64,000 bases of DNA, taken from positions 93,097,204-93,161,203 of the forward strand of contig CM019069.1 of NCBI GenBank assembly GCA_009667805.1, in the 5' to 3' direction. Below are positions 36,207-48,278 of this stretch, one piece after another (position 1 is the stretch's first letter; every line of letters starts with the position of its first letter). This DNA comes from Leptobrachium leishanense. Its lineage: Eukaryota; Chordata; Amphibia; Anura; Megophryidae. The notes under the pieces are model-generated. The model searched no databases, was not told where the DNA came from, and was given only the letters and a program-made list of their open reading frames with translations. The position numbers and the translations under genes were made by a program.

Positions 36207-37630
36207 ATTATGTACTAAGATCAATAGAAAACTTCCTAAATTTTAAGTTTTGGGAATGCCAAGAAACATTTGCCAAAATAGTGGAAATAACCAAAACTTG
36301 TCAATGTTGCCATTAACCCCTTCATTTCAATGGACGACTATACTCAATGTTCAAAACCTCTTTCAGAAGCCCAACATCGAGTAAACTCAATCTGATCAAA
36401 TTCTGGAATAATGCAAAGGAATTTAAAATTAAAATGCCTATGGGCTCCAGAATGTGATCCCCACATTTTCGGCACCTTGAACATGCCACCGAAGGTGCTA
36501 AAGCTTTGAGATCTTTTATAGAAAGATATAGCACCAGCTGTACTATTATACATTATGCAAGTACAGAGAGCATATAGTCAAATATGCTTAATCTTTCTAA
36601 AATGTATCAAGAATGTATTAATGACGGGTACTTAAAGTCTGTAATGGAAAGTTGTGTTCCATAAATCTGTGGGGTTTAGGCAGTGGTTTTATGGAAAACA
36701 ACCTAGTGAAGGGGTTAATCCTAATCGCCTAATTATTATAAACCCAAACATTTATATATTCCATTACAACTGCAAGAAAATAATAAAAGTATAGTTTAAT
36801 ATAATAGTAGTGGGATAATTTTGTTTTCCAATCAGAACGCATAGTTCATGTGATAAAATGGCACAGTTTCTATTCTTTTAAAGAAATAGTTTAGAAGATC
36901 AGGAGTTCTGTCATAATTTGTAGATTGTAATTGGAGATGACAGATTCATTATACAGCAAATTAATGCTGTTGACAAAACATAGACTGAGATTATGAAAGG
37001 AACACCTGAGGTTTTATATAAATCTATATAAATATATAAGGGTAGTCGCATATATTACAAAATGGTTTACAACAGAAAATTAGACTGCTCCTTTCACTCT
37101 CGGTATGTTCCATGACTAATAAGTGGTAAAAATTCAGTTACTGCTGAGAAGTAGAGCATAGCATGTTACTATATTGTTCTGTCTAGTAATGGTCTTGTAA
37201 TAGCAATCTTTATAGATTGGAATTTGAAGATATGAGCAGGTATGCAGCAGTAAAATCAAATACTGTATAGTAGAATATTATCCTTTGCAACAAATACAAA
37301 TTTTAACACTCCGCTATACACTCAAATGAAGGATCCAGTTTCTGTATGTTTTACGGAGCTACCTTTATTTATAAAGAATAAGGGTTAGCAAGTAATCCAT
37401 CGGTGATATACTAGATCAGCTTTGTACAAACAATTATAATTAACATAGAAACAATAAAAATCATAGTTTAATGACTATTGATCGAAAATGCAAATTCTAT
37501 TTTCCCCAAACAATATTCAGGAATTAAAATAACATGGATGCTCACTGTTGTTGATAACAATATGTTAGAGTTCTGTGTATCTGGTCATAATACCATAGTA
37601 AACAGTAAAGGATGTGGTAGGCAAAATTAT
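36207..37630. other. Gene-free AT-rich stretch
   Basis: No coding frame, terminal repeat or tandem repeat stands out. Short frames near 36322-36553 show no recognised motif. Confidence 0.35.
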
Positions 37631-37810
37631 CAGGGTTATTCAGAGAGCGGGAAAAGCATGAGAATGACTGTAGAATGAAAAAATCTAGGCCAAAATAGCC
37701 AAACCAGAAAAATTCTCCCATTCATCTCACTTTCCAAATCGGCTATTTTGCCCTAGAATTTTCTATTCTCCAATCATTCTCCTGCTTTTCACCTCTCTCT
37801 GAATAACCCC
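37631..37810. mobile_element. Palindromic MITE, about 180 bp
   Basis: Inverted arms of about 75 bp start GGGTTATTCAGAGAG on each strand. The same sequence (including CCAAAATAGCC and TTTCCAAATCGGC) makes up the middle of hAT copies 1 and 2. I could not define a convincing target duplication, so the superfamily is open. Confidence 0.65.
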
Positions 37811-38136
37811 GTGAGTTGTTTTTTTTATAAGGTACATTTGTCCAAACATGGAGAATTATAAAAATATAAAAAAATAGATACATTTATAACCATGGAAGTG
37901 CGTTTCATCAGTGAATTGTATGCAAGAAAAATACATTGTCGTTTGTCTTATAGTAATCAAAGACTTTGCCTATTTTGAAGTTGACGTGAACGGAATGGCA
38001 TGTTGGGCAGATAATGCCACTTTCATTCCGTTTAACCAGACTGACAGATTTTTTAGTAAAGCCAGTGAGTAGGTAACCCATGCAAATAAGTTTAAAACAT
38101 AAGGGACAGTTCTGGTGTGCACAAGGTTATGAATAA

Positions 38137-38565
38137 GGCTGGGGTCAGACTAGTGCATTTTTAACGTGCGTTTAGGCGCACTTAATCATGGCCGCAGTAG
38201 CAGCAAATGATGCGTAATGACGGCCAATATACAAAGTACGGCTGCATGAAAGTCTGGCCGCGCAACGCAAGTGGAAAATGAACGCATTTTTTCAAGAACC
38301 CAGAACCGCTAGTACTGACGTACAGAGTGCGCTGCGGCGGCATAGCGGCGAGTGTGAGTGATTAGGAGATGTCAGACACTGCTAATGTCCAGCCTACATA
38401 AGGTCCAGATGCAAAAAGTGTTTTATTGACAATCCGTAAAAAAATCACGCACGAAAATGTGCATCGTATGACTGTTTTCACGCATTCCGTGAAAAAATAC
38501 GTCAACGCGTTCGGACGCTCTTTTTGACGTTCACTGTGAAAAATGCGTTCGTTTTGACCCTAGCC
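38137..38565. mobile_element. Harbinger-like MITE, complete, 429 bp
   Basis: It starts GGCTGGGGTCAGACTA and ends GACCCTAGCC, with TAA at 38134-38136 and 38566-38568. Orientation is opposite to the copy at 9043, judged by the order of internal CG-rich words. Confidence 0.85.
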
Positions 38566-38706
38566 TAAGTGTTTTTCGAAAATCTAAGAGATAAAATAAT
38601 TGTCACGCTAGTGCCATGGTGTATATTTGATTTTCAAAGAAGAGGATGTAGACAAAGATTAGTCTCCTGTGATCCAGCACTGTTGCACAGCACAATAGCA
38701 TGGTCC

Positions 38707-38792
38707 TCTAGGGCAGTGGTTCTCAACGCGTGGTACGTATACCCCAGGGGGTACACGTACCACATGTAGGGGGTACGGTGTAGGGCCAGGAG
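38707..38792. mobile_element. Possible hAT end (CAGTGGTTCTCAAC)
   Basis: CAGTGGTTCTCAAC at about 38714 is a terminus common in vertebrate hAT elements. The opposite end was not found. The next element interrupts it after 80 bp. Confidence 0.4.
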
Positions 38793-40108
38793 CAGGGCCG
38801 GCCCGACCATGGTGCAGGGTGGATCAGCCGCTCCAAGCGGCAAATCTGGTCAGGCGGCATATTTTATCCGCCGGTACCCCCTCTGCACTATTTATTTTTT
38901 TTATGTGCGCCGGCGGCAGCATCTCTGGTACGCCGGCGCGGAGCAGTGACCGCATGCCAACCCGCCCCCACACACGTGACATGCGGCCAGCCGAAGAGCG
39001 GGATTAAGACGCGGCTGGCATGTGTGTTGCTGGACCCTCAGTTTGCAGCCGGGATTGCATGCCTCTCTTCCCGAGACCCGCCAGTGACTCCGGAAGCCGG
39101 AGGCCGGAACTTGCATCTGACTCACTGCACCCAGCGGATCCTCTCAGGCTGCGCATCTCAGGTGAACGTCTCCTCCTATGTCCCGCCAGCACCACTTTCA
39201 TCTGCACCAGGTAAGTACAGAGAGCAGGGTGCTACCTGGTGGTGTCTCCTCCCCGTTGACCTCCAGCAGCCGGTCCTCCACTTTCAGCCCCGCACTCTCG
39301 GCCGGGGAGACGGGCTCCATCTTGCAGATGTAATGGCTGCACTTGCCCTTCTCTCTGTGCAGGTGGAAGCCGCATCTATGCTCGCCTTTCCTGGTGAGGT
39401 GGTGCTGGGGCTGCAGCCACTCCTGGGCCATGTCTGGGCGCTGTGTGTGTGTGTGTATGGGCAAATCAGGGCAGCACGGGGCATCACACCAAAAGCGGGC
39501 GCTATCAGCTCTCTGCAGTGCCAGCAGCTATGCCAGGCAGCGAGCAATGACAGCCCTAGCAGCCGGGCGCAGTGCGAATCCACACAACTGGAGACAGGAC
39601 TCAGTTGCTGTGGGGCACTGCCATGTGGAGGGGGTACTGCCAGGGGAGAGGGAGCACTGCCAGGGGAGAGGAGCCAGGCACAGTGAGGGCCGTCAGCCTG
39701 TGCAGTTTTGGGATCCTCTGTGAGCTGAGCCTTCACACAGCTGGGCACACACATCAGGGGTACACACTGAGGGACATATAAAACAGACACACATACACCG
39801 AGGGACATATAACACGGACACACACACCAAGGGACCTATAACACAGACACACACACCAAGGGACATATAACACGGATACACATACACACACAATGAAGGA
39901 CATATAACATGGACACACACACACTAAGGGACACATAAGAGGGGTACAAACACACGTAATATTTTACAACGTTAAAATACATTTTTAGTCTTGTTGCTGT
40001 GGCCTCTGTGATACTTTCATACACACCGCATGATTTATTATTTTTTTTTCGGGGGGGGCAGCAATTCATCCTTGGCTCCAGGCAGCACAATGGCTTGGGC
40101 CGGCCCTG
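38793..40108. mobile_element. hAT-like element (CAGGGCCGGCCC ends), 1316 bp
   Basis: The ends are CAGGGCCGGCCCGACCATGG and the inverse of CAGGGCCGGCCCAAGCCATT, flanked by an exact 8-bp duplication GCCAGGAG (38785-38792 and 40109-40116). The interior is GC-rich; the 246-codon frame at 38946-39686 has no recognised domain and I do not call it a gene. A minus-strand segment at about 39250-39400 reads like a PDZ-domain fragment ([16 protein letters not shown]), which may be a captured exon. Confidence 0.85.
39770..39945. repeat. Short tandem repeat, about 30-bp unit
   Basis: Units of the type GAGGGACATATAACACGGACACACACAC are repeated about six times with variation. Confidence 0.8.
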
Positions 40109-40116
40109 GCCAGGAG

Positions 40117-40424
40117 GCAAATGCCCCCCCAGGCCGGTCTTCAGCCGCTGCTGTGTGTTTCTTCATAATGAGACACTGCAGCCAGCAGGTCTCATTACCA
40201 GGAGCCGCAGGGTGGATCCCTAAGAGTGTGCACCCTGTGCAATGCGATCGCACAGAGTGCACACTCTAAAAGTGAAATCGCCCTCGTTCTTTTCCACAGC
40301 ACTCTGCTTCCCTCTGCAGCAGCAACGCTGGGAGGAGGTGACCGTTTTACACATCACTCCCTCCCAGTTGCCCAGGAGGGAAGGAAGTAGAGCTCTGGCT
40401 GTACGTGTGTGCAGTGAATGAATG
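40117..40424. other. Unassigned stretch
   Basis: This is GC-rich sequence between two hAT-like elements. No gene is recognised. Confidence 0.3.
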
Positions 40425-40432
40425 GGGCCGCG

Positions 40433-41019
40433 CAGGCCCGGACTGTCCATCGGGCTGGAGGGGGCATTTATTGGCTTGCGGGGGGGAATTGATATTCTGG
40501 CTGGGGGGAATTGATTGGCTGGGGGGAGAATTGATATCCTGCCTGGGGGGGAAGAATTGATATGCTGGGGGGGGTAGAATTGATATGCTGGCGGGGGGTT
40601 GATATGCTGGCTGGGGGGTGTAGAATTGATATGCTGGCTGGGGGGGTAGAATTGATATACTGGCTGGGGGGGTAGAATTGATAAGCTGACTGGGGAGGAT
40701 TGATGTTTATGAGGGTGCCAAAGAGCTCCACAGTAATGTGCGGTGTTTATGGGAGTGCCACAGAGCTCTACAGTAATGTGCATTGTTTATGAGGGTGCCA
40801 CTGAGCTCTACAGTAATGTGCAGTGATTATGAGCGTGCCACAGAGCTCTACAGTAATGTGCAGTGTTGTATGGGTGTCACAGAGCTCCACACTCCGTAAT
40901 GTGTGCGTATCACAGAGCTCCACAGCAATAAAACTCACAGTAATGTGCGCTTTGTAGAATAAAATGTGGGCTGCTCATCCAAAATGCCCGGGCCTATATT
41001 TTGTCCCAGTCCGGACCTG
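40433..41019. mobile_element. hAT-like element (CAGGCCCGGACTG ends), 587 bp
   Basis: The left end is CAGGCCCGGACTG and the right end the inverse of CAGGTCCGGACTG. The flanks GGGCCGCG (40425-40432) and GGGCTGAG (41020-41027) agree at six of eight bases. Its right part shares the TGTGGAGCTCT and ACTGTGAG repeats with the element ending at 5050. Confidence 0.65.
40455..40700. repeat. Minisatellite rich in GGGG, about 22-28-bp unit
   Basis: Degenerate copies of AATTGATATGCTGGCTGGGGG lie inside the 587-bp hAT-like element. The G-runs could form quadruplexes on the plus strand. Confidence 0.75.
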
Positions 41020-41314
41020 GGGCTGAGGAGGACTTGCTGTGGGCGGTCACGTGACGCGACGAGCCGCTTGCCTGGCTCAATCTCTTCTGGTGCACCATGT
41101 CAAGCCGCTGGCAGCTGGTGGGCGCTCACTTTCCCCTGTTTGCAGCAGTGGGGGTGGGGCCTCCGCATCAGGTTAGTGCGTGCAGGGGCCCTTGCTTGCC
41201 GGTGCAGTGTTTGGAGCAGCTGGTGGGACCCCTGAGAGCCCCCGACTGACAGAGGGAGGGATCCCTTGTGCTGATCACTAGTGGGGGGGGGGGGTTATGC
41301 TGGCAGGGCTTCCC

Positions 41315-42090
41315 ACCCTCTATTCCTTCTCTCTCTCTCCTCTCTCTTCCCCCTCTCTCTCTCTCTCCCTTCCTTCCCCCTTCCCCCTATCCATTCTCTC
41401 CCTCACTCTTTCTCTCTTCCTTCCCTCCCTCTCCCCTCCCTCTCTCTCCATCCTCCCTCTCCCCAATCCCTCCTCCTTCTCCCTCCTCCCTCCCTCTCCC
41501 CTCCCTCCCTCTCCCCTCCCTCCCTCCCTCCCTTCCCCCTCCCTCCCTCCCTCCTCCCTCCCTCGCTCTCCCCTCCTCCCTCCTTCTCCCTCCCTCCCTC
41601 CTTCTCCCCTCCCTCCCTCCTTCTCCCTCCCTCCCCCCCTCCCTCCCTCCCTCTCCCCCTCCCTCCCTCTCCCCCTCCCTCCTTCTCTCCTCTCCCCTCC
41701 CTCCTTCTCCCCTCCCTCCCTCTCCCTCCCCCCTTCTCCCCCTCCCCCCTTCTCCCCTCCCTCCTTCTCCCCTCCCTCTCTCCCCTCCCCCCTTCTCCCC
41801 TCCCTCCTTCTCCCCTCCCTCCCTCTCCCCCTCCCTCCCTCCCTCCTTCTCCCTCCCTCCCTCCTTCTCCCCCTCCCCTCCCTCCTCCTTCTCCCTCCTC
41901 CCTCCTTCTCCCCTCCCTCCCTCCCTCTTCTCCCTCCCTCCCTCCCTCCTTCTCCCCTCCCTCCCTCCCTCCTTCTCCCCTCCCTCCCTCCTTCTCCCCT
42001 CCCTCCTTCCCTCCCGCTTTCTCCCCTCCCTCCTTCCCTCCTTCTCCCCTCCCTTCCTCCTTCTCCCCTCCCTCCCTCTCCCCTCCCTCC
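41315..42090. repeat. Polypyrimidine array, (CCCT)n and (CTCCCTCCTT)n
   Basis: About 780 bp is almost purely C and T on the plus strand, with units CCCT, CTCC and CTTCTCCCC. All long frames here are repeat artefacts. Confidence 0.97.
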
Positions 42091-43939
42091 TGTCAGGGTC
42101 ACCACGCTCTGGCCCATGGCACCCCCGTTAACCCCTGCTATGAACTATTCAGATTCCCTGGACTCTCACAGAACTGCATCCTAGCCCTGGAGCCCCACCT
42201 GAGCTCACCTTGCCCTGATTAACCCAGCATATGAGGAAGCTACGCCCTTCTCAGAGCACTTCCACATTGAAGTCCCAGACTGCAAAGAACTGTGTCAGAA
42301 AGCTCCCTGAACGTCTTGAGAGAACCTCCTGAATTCCAGACAATTCCGTGAATCCACTTTGCTGAGCCCTCTGTTGCACTTTCTGGACATTTCACCTTCA
42401 AACCGGTACCCCCCATCCTGCCACCTTCTGCCCCCATCTACCAGACCATTGATTTGATTCTACACTATTCTTATCACCTGTTCCCTGCCTGATACAGTGT
42501 ATATCTGTTTAGTGTGTTATTCTTTATTCATTGCTTGCCCCATGTGCTGTTAAGGTCCCTTTGTGTCTATTTCTACTCTCCCTTCTCTAGTCTCTTTATT
42601 CTCATCTTGTTGTTCCTCATTTCTCCTGCTTTCCTAGCCGCTCCCATATTCAGTTCTCCTTGACCTCCATTCCCACAACTCTCAGCCATCCCTCTATTGC
42701 GTCAACCTCCTTTTTCTGCATCTCCTCTCCTTCCCTGCATCTATTCCCCATCAAAGCCCAGTCTCCTCCAGTGTCTAGCTCTGATCTCCTTGCTTAGTTA
42801 ATGTCTCTCATGACATTATGTGTTTACTTTCAATAAACTTGTAGCGCTGTGTTTAAAAAGACTGTTCTGCTGCATTTACTTGCAATGGCCACCAGAGGGA
42901 GACAGAGACCATGGTAAGATTATGCTGGACAAACACAGAAGGCACTGAACTACATTTTCCATGATGCTTTGCGTGAGGACAGGAAGTGGGTGTGTAGGAA
43001 AGGAAAGGCATCAGAAGCCTTGTGGAAAGCATGCTCAGAGTGAGCTGGGAGCTGAAAGGAGAAGGAAGCAGGCAGAGCAGTTAAGGATCGTGACCAGGCC
43101 AGAGCGCAGGGGCTACCTCGCTGGTGCTGGGGATCGGGACAGTGACCCTGCGGATATCTGTCTATACCAAGCTGTGAGGTCTGAGGACAAGAAGCTGGTT
43201 CTGGCTGGACCCCGAGTTAGGAGAACCACAGATCGATCTACCAGGGAGTGCAGGCGGTGAGCTGGACATCTTGTGGCAGATACAGACAAGCAAGACAGCG
43301 GATCCGGTGACACAGAGAACCCCAGTCAAAATCGAGCGGAGAGATGTCCTGGGTCGAGCGGAGCACAGAGTATCTGGCGGATGGGTGAGAGGCCTTCCAG
43401 GCCGTTGTAAAATACTAAAGCACGCTGCAGTTTCTTCAAAACCCACAGGGCCCCAACGTGACTAGTCGAAGATACCTCATAAATAACTCACTGGCCAGTT
43501 GAATATTGTACCCGGGTACCAATACACACATACACATACATTCCTTGGGACATAACCTGTACGGGACTCACACTCCAACTACTAAGGGGGTTAAAAATAC
43601 TTTTTTCCTATTCCGCTGCGCGTTTCTCGCATTACGAAGTATTGTAATTCTTTCCCGCTGCGCGTTTCTCGCATTACAAAGTACTGTAAATATATATACG
43701 TATACCGTGTTACTCATTATATGCCAGTTTATTCAGTAAACTATATAATTTATAAAATCCACGACGGTGCTGGAGTATATTTATTCCCTAGTGTGGGGAG
43801 ACTGACCCGAGGTTCAAATTCAGCGGCTCCTCCGGGAGTGAGCGCTACAAACTCTTTAGGTACCCTGCAACCTGCCTATTCACTGCATTTTAGGCTTACA
43901 ACCACACCTGCTGCATCAATTGCAGTCTGAACCCTGACA
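42091..43939 (+). mobile_element. LTR-like unit inside the polypyrimidine array
   Basis: It starts TGTCAGGG and ends CCCTGACA, with CCTCC on both sides (42086-42090 and 43940-43944), but the flank is low-complexity, so the duplication is weak evidence. AATAAA lies at about 42833. Sequence from about 43000 to 43851 recurs in inverse orientation at 63057-64000, where homology stops exactly after GCGCTACA, so a second LTR boundary may lie at 43851 and the unit may be composite. No protein domains are seen. Confidence 0.55.
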
Positions 43940-44493
43940 CCTCCCCCTCCCTCTCTTCCTTCCCTCCCTCCCTCCCTCTCTTCCTTCCCTCCCACTCCCC
44001 CTCTTCCTTCCCTCCCTCTCTTCCTTCCCTTCCCTCCCTCTCTTCCTTCCCTCCCCTCCCTCCCTCTATCCCTTCCCTCCCTCTCTCCCTTCCTTCCCTC
44101 CCCTCCCTCCCTCTCTTCTTCCTTCCCTCCCTCTCTTCCTTCCCTCCCTCTCTTCCCTCCCTCTCTTCCTCCCCTCCCTCTCTCCTTCCCTCCCTTCCTC
44201 TCTTCCTTCCCTCCCTCCCTTCCTTCCCTCCCCTCCCTCTATCCCTTCCCTCCCCTCCCTCTCTTCCTTCCCTCCCCTCCTTCCCTCCCCTCCCTCTCTT
44301 CCTTCCCTCCCCTCCTTCCCTCCCCTCCCTCCCTCTCTTCCTTCCCTCCCCTCCCTCTCTTCCTTCCCTCCCCTCCCTCTCTTCCTTCCCTCCCTCCCCT
44401 CCCTCTCTTCCCTCCCTCCCCTCCCTCTCTTCCTTCCCTTCCCTCCCTCTCTTCCTTCCTTCCCTCCCTCTCTCCCTTCCTTCCCTCCCTCTA
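43940..44493. repeat. Polypyrimidine array, (CCCTCTCTTCCTT)n
   Basis: This is a second C/T-only array of about 550 bp, with units dominated by CTCTCTTCCTTCCCTCCC. Together with the left array it probably was one tract before the LTR-like unit inserted, though the unit composition differs between the two sides. Confidence 0.95.
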
Positions 44494-44639
44494 ACAAACA
44501 TAGGGGAAATATATCTGTCATCACAAATCATTCCTCTCACCTTATCACACACACTCCAAAAAACGCATTACCAAGATGCCATTTATAAGGGAATAGCTAA
44601 TGAGTTTCTGTACCATTTTCCTCAAAATGAACATATTTG

Positions 44640-44965
44640 AAATACAGCTTTGAGAGAACCTTAATTTAGACTGAGCTGCTACCATCAGTTAATTAAGCTT
44701 TATTGTTAAGTTAAAGCTCCTTACTAACATACCTCAATACAGAATGCACCTGTAAACATGTAACCTAGTGACTATATTTCCTACATATTTTTCTGTTAAT
44801 CTGTATATTTGTGTTGTTTTTTAATATCTTGCATTGTATTACTTTGTATTTCTGTAACTGTAACACTTCAATGTTCTTGAACCCAGGACATACTTGAAAA
44901 CAAGAGAAATCTCAATGTATCCTTCCTGGTAAAATCCTTTATAAATAAATAAATAAATAAATAAG
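44640..44965 (+). mobile_element. LINE 3' end with ATAA tail
   Basis: It matches the inverse of 47340-47540, including CCAGGACATACTTGAAAAC and the terminal CCTTTATAAATAAATAAAT. It is 5'-truncated and ends in a TAAA-type microsatellite as L2/CR1-like LINEs do. Confidence 0.7.
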
Positions 44966-46047
44966 TTACAGTAAATATGTTGGATGGATACTACTTGGAG
45001 AAAATCTATGTGCAAGAAATGCCATCATTCTCTTTTACAAGGCATTATTCGCAGGAATTTCTCAACCCAAGTACCCATATACATAAAATCCCTCACAAAC
45101 ATATATGTCTGTAACCAATTATATATAATTCTGATTAATAAATAAAACTAATGACTTGAGACATAATTTCCGTCGAAGCCACAAAAATTACTTGCAGCTT
45201 GCCTCCCTACTATAAATTAATAATGCCTATATTTTGTATAGTTAGCATTGGCGGCCAGCTGGAGAATAATGAGTAATTCCAAGGTCACTTGTTATTTTCG
45301 TCTTGAGTCTTGGTGTTATCTGATTCTGCGAAATAACTTAACACTTAATAATTAATTGCTCCAGAGTCCCTTACTTACCTCTGGTCGCACAGTGCAGAGA
45401 TCAACTAGTTCCTCATGTCCTTTTGCAAACACTGCATGAGTCCGCGTATGCAAGCTCACTCTGGGGTCATGTTTGTTTCCCTGGAGTCCTATGGATTCCA
45501 GAAGAAGCTATAAGTGATGGTGCACTTCACTGCTGCATGTATTCTTAAATTGTAAGGTCTCGAACAGGGTCCTCCCTCCTACTCTTCTGTGTGTTTAAAT
45601 TGTATGTATATTTGTTATTCTTTCTCACCCAATGCACAGCACTACGGAACTCGTTAGCGTTTTATAAAAAATTGTAACTGTAACTATTGGTCAGTGGCTT
45701 TCTCGTATTATGAGTCAAGCCGCTAGTTTAGGAGCGCACTCATAACAGAGGTAGTAATAGGAAGCAGCTAAAGGCTATTGGCTTGATCTGACTTACCACT
45801 TTCACTGACTTTGTAGGAATGGAGGCCATTGTATTTTGGTGGTTTAAGTGAGGACACACATATTAACCGAAATTGTGCCTTCCTGGTTGAAGAAAACATC
45901 ATTCATGATTAACTAATCATAGATTATTCTGGAAAGCACAAGCAGTGATAGATCACTGGTATCTTGCAGCGAGAAATAGAAACAAATGCACTAAAGTTTA
46001 AGCCCGCCAAGTGGAGCAACGATACATTGACTATTATTTACAATTGA
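44966..46047. other. Gene-free stretch
   Basis: No gene is supported. A segment at 45380-45500 resembles one at 19270-19470. Confidence 0.35.
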
Positions 46048-46050
46048 CTA

Positions 46051-46475
46051 GGCTAGGGTCAGACGAAAGCAATTTTAACGTGCGTTTAGACGCACGAAAT
46101 CACAGCCGTGCTAGCAGCAAATGACATCCAATGCCGGGGAACACACGAAGTACGGCCGCACGAAAGTTCGTCCGCGCAACGCAAGTGGCAAACGAACGCA
46201 TTTTTTCTAGAACGTCAAACCTCTAGTACGGACGTACAGAGTGCGCTGCGTCGGCTAGAGGCATGTGAGCGTGATTGGGAGATGTCAGACGCTGCTAATG
46301 TCCGGCCAACATAACGTCCAGACACAAAAAGTGTTTTATTGATGATCCGTACAAAATCACGGACGAAAAGGCGCATCGTATGACCGCTATCGCGTACTCC
46401 GTGAAAAAATGCGTCCATTCGTTCGAACGCACTTTTTCACAGACAACGCGAAAATGCGTTCGTCTGACCCTAGCC
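46051..46475. mobile_element. Harbinger-like MITE, complete, 425 bp
   Basis: It starts GGCTAGGGTCAGACGAAAGC and ends GTCTGACCCTAGCC. The flanking triplets are CTA (46048-46050) and TTA (46476-46478), a duplication with one mismatch. The interior matches the copies at 9043 and 38137. Confidence 0.8.
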
Positions 46476-46478
46476 TTA

Positions 46479-47060
46479 CTCGGAGCTGCTGACTTTGCAA
46501 GCACACCTAAGTGCCAGGTAAAATAGTGCTGGGGGTACTCTTCCTGCAGAAATCAGCTTTGTTTGTCTGAAATAAAGGATTAAACATTCAGGAATAAATG
46601 CCAATGTGCCCCAATCATCTTTTCAAATACATGCAATATTGTAAAATGGCTGAAAGATACGCAGTTCCCCAAACACAGGGCACCACTCCAACTTCAAACA
46701 GTCAAGTATCGACAAAGAAAACCCTTTGCTGCAAACATGCACATTTATTGACTAACACAAGTTCTTCCTCACCTGCCAAGCTATATCACTATAATGCCTG
46801 TGGAATTCCCTTCGGCAAATCTGGCAAAGCGTATACAATAGCAAGTGAGACACGGAAACAAAAAAATAAATGCAAGAAACTCAACAGGGATTACAATAAA
46901 TGCTACAGCAATTCAATATATTAATAGTGGAAACCCACTGAAAGATTCTATTATACAGTACATTACAGACGTTCACTATGTGTTCAAAACCTGTCAGTAC
47001 AATTTTAATTTACAGTAACAAGCAATCTACATATCAGTATGTAACCCTTAATATACAATT
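46479..47060. other. Unassigned stretch
   Basis: An open frame of 108 codons at 46598-46924 has no recognised motif, and I do not support it as a gene. Confidence 0.3.
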
Positions 47061-48278
47061 GGCCCTATTACATTCTTCACGCAAAAACTCACGCGCAACG
47101 CGTGAATTTGTGCGCCCAGCGTTAAACGTTAACGCACGTAAATCAATGCTGGAATTACAATCCTCGCACATTTTTTCATGCGTCGAGCAATAACGTGCAC
47201 GAAACAGACGCGTACAAACACGCGCGCAGAAATCAGTGTGCGGACTGTTTTTTTCACGTGATTCAGCCAATCAGAATTAAGAACTACAATTGTCTCACGT
47301 TAAGTTTTTGCACCTGTCAAAGTCAATCTGCGCATATTTTATTTATAAAGGATTTTACCAGGAAGGATACATTGAGATTTCTCTCGTTTTCAAGTATGTC
47401 CTGGGTTCGAGAACATTGAGTGGTTACAGAAATACAAAATAGTAAAAATGCAAGATATTAACACAAGACCAAATATTAACAGAAAAATAAATATGGAGGA
47501 AACAAAGTCATTATGTTACATGTTTACAGGTGCATTCTGTATTGAGGTATGTTAATAGGGAAGTCTTAAGGGACTTTAGACTGGGGGAAGATTTGACGGT
47601 GTTTGGGAGGTTATTCCATATTTGCGGTGCTCTGTAGGAAAATGAGGATCGAGACATTTTCTTTTTGTATTGCGGTATTGCAAGTAAGGTGCTGGTCCTG
47701 GATCTGAGGTTATAGGATGAGGGAACTGCCGGGGGAAGCAGCATATTCAGGTAGGGTGGTAGCTTCCCAGAAAAGCTCTTAAACACCAGGTTGGAAAGGT
47801 GAAGGGTGCGTCTAGAGTCCAGTGATGGCCAGTTTAGTTCTTTTAACATGTCACAATGGCATATATGCCGCATCAATAAAAAATGCACACACAACTGCTC
47901 AAATTTATTGGTTTGGTGTGTTTAGAAATACTTTGCTGCATTTTTGTTTGGGCTGGTGTATTTGGTTTTGGCCAGGTTGATAGAATTTGCCATTAACACC
48001 AGCATTTAGGAGTTGCTAAAATTATGCGCAACGTCTATGCGTTCATTCCTTCGCATAGATTGTAATACCATCCGCGTACCAGTGCACAAACGCATTTGCG
48101 CTCACAATGATAAGTATAGGACGCGCAACGTACAGTAAGCTCACGCAGCGTTCGTGCAGGTTCACTCGCGGTAGATGTTTTCACGCGTTTGTTGCGCTGT
48201 CATTGTAATACGACGTTCAGCGCAAAGGGTTTTGCCCCTCGCGGGCACAAACGTATGCGCGAAGATTGTAATAGGGCC
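47061..48278. mobile_element. CpG-rich MITE with GGCCCTATTACA ends, split by a LINE
   Basis: The left end is GGCCCTATTACA and the right end is the inverse, TGTAATAGGGCC. Between them the sequence is dense in ACGC, GCGC and ACGCG words (for example CTCACGCGCAACGCG), unlike its AT-rich surroundings. A target duplication is not clear. A LINE 3' end (47345-47880) was inserted into it. Confidence 0.6.
47345..47880 (-). mobile_element. LINE 3' end, same family as 5051-7800
   Basis: On the minus strand a frame of 127 codons (from about 47894) encodes the RT C-terminal region (SLDSRRTLHLSNLVFKSFSG, YNLRSRTSTLLAIP, SYRAPQIWNNLP). The non-coding tail ends in TTTATAAATAAA. GCATAT on both sides may be a short duplication. 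It is 5'-truncated. Confidence 0.75.

Noticed and set aside
38946..39686. 246-codon plus-strand frame
   Set aside because: It lies in GC-rich sequence of a hAT-like element, has no recognised domain, and overlaps a more suggestive minus-strand segment.
41268..42222. Three overlapping frames of about 290-310 codons rich in Ser, Pro and Leu
   Set aside because: They are translations of the polypyrimidine array in its three frames.
43896..44552. 218-codon Arg/Glu/Gly-rich frame on the minus strand
   Set aside because: It is a translation of the second polypyrimidine array.
46598..46924. 108-codon plus-strand frame
   Set aside because: No recognised domain, no neighbouring gene structure, and low-complexity ends.
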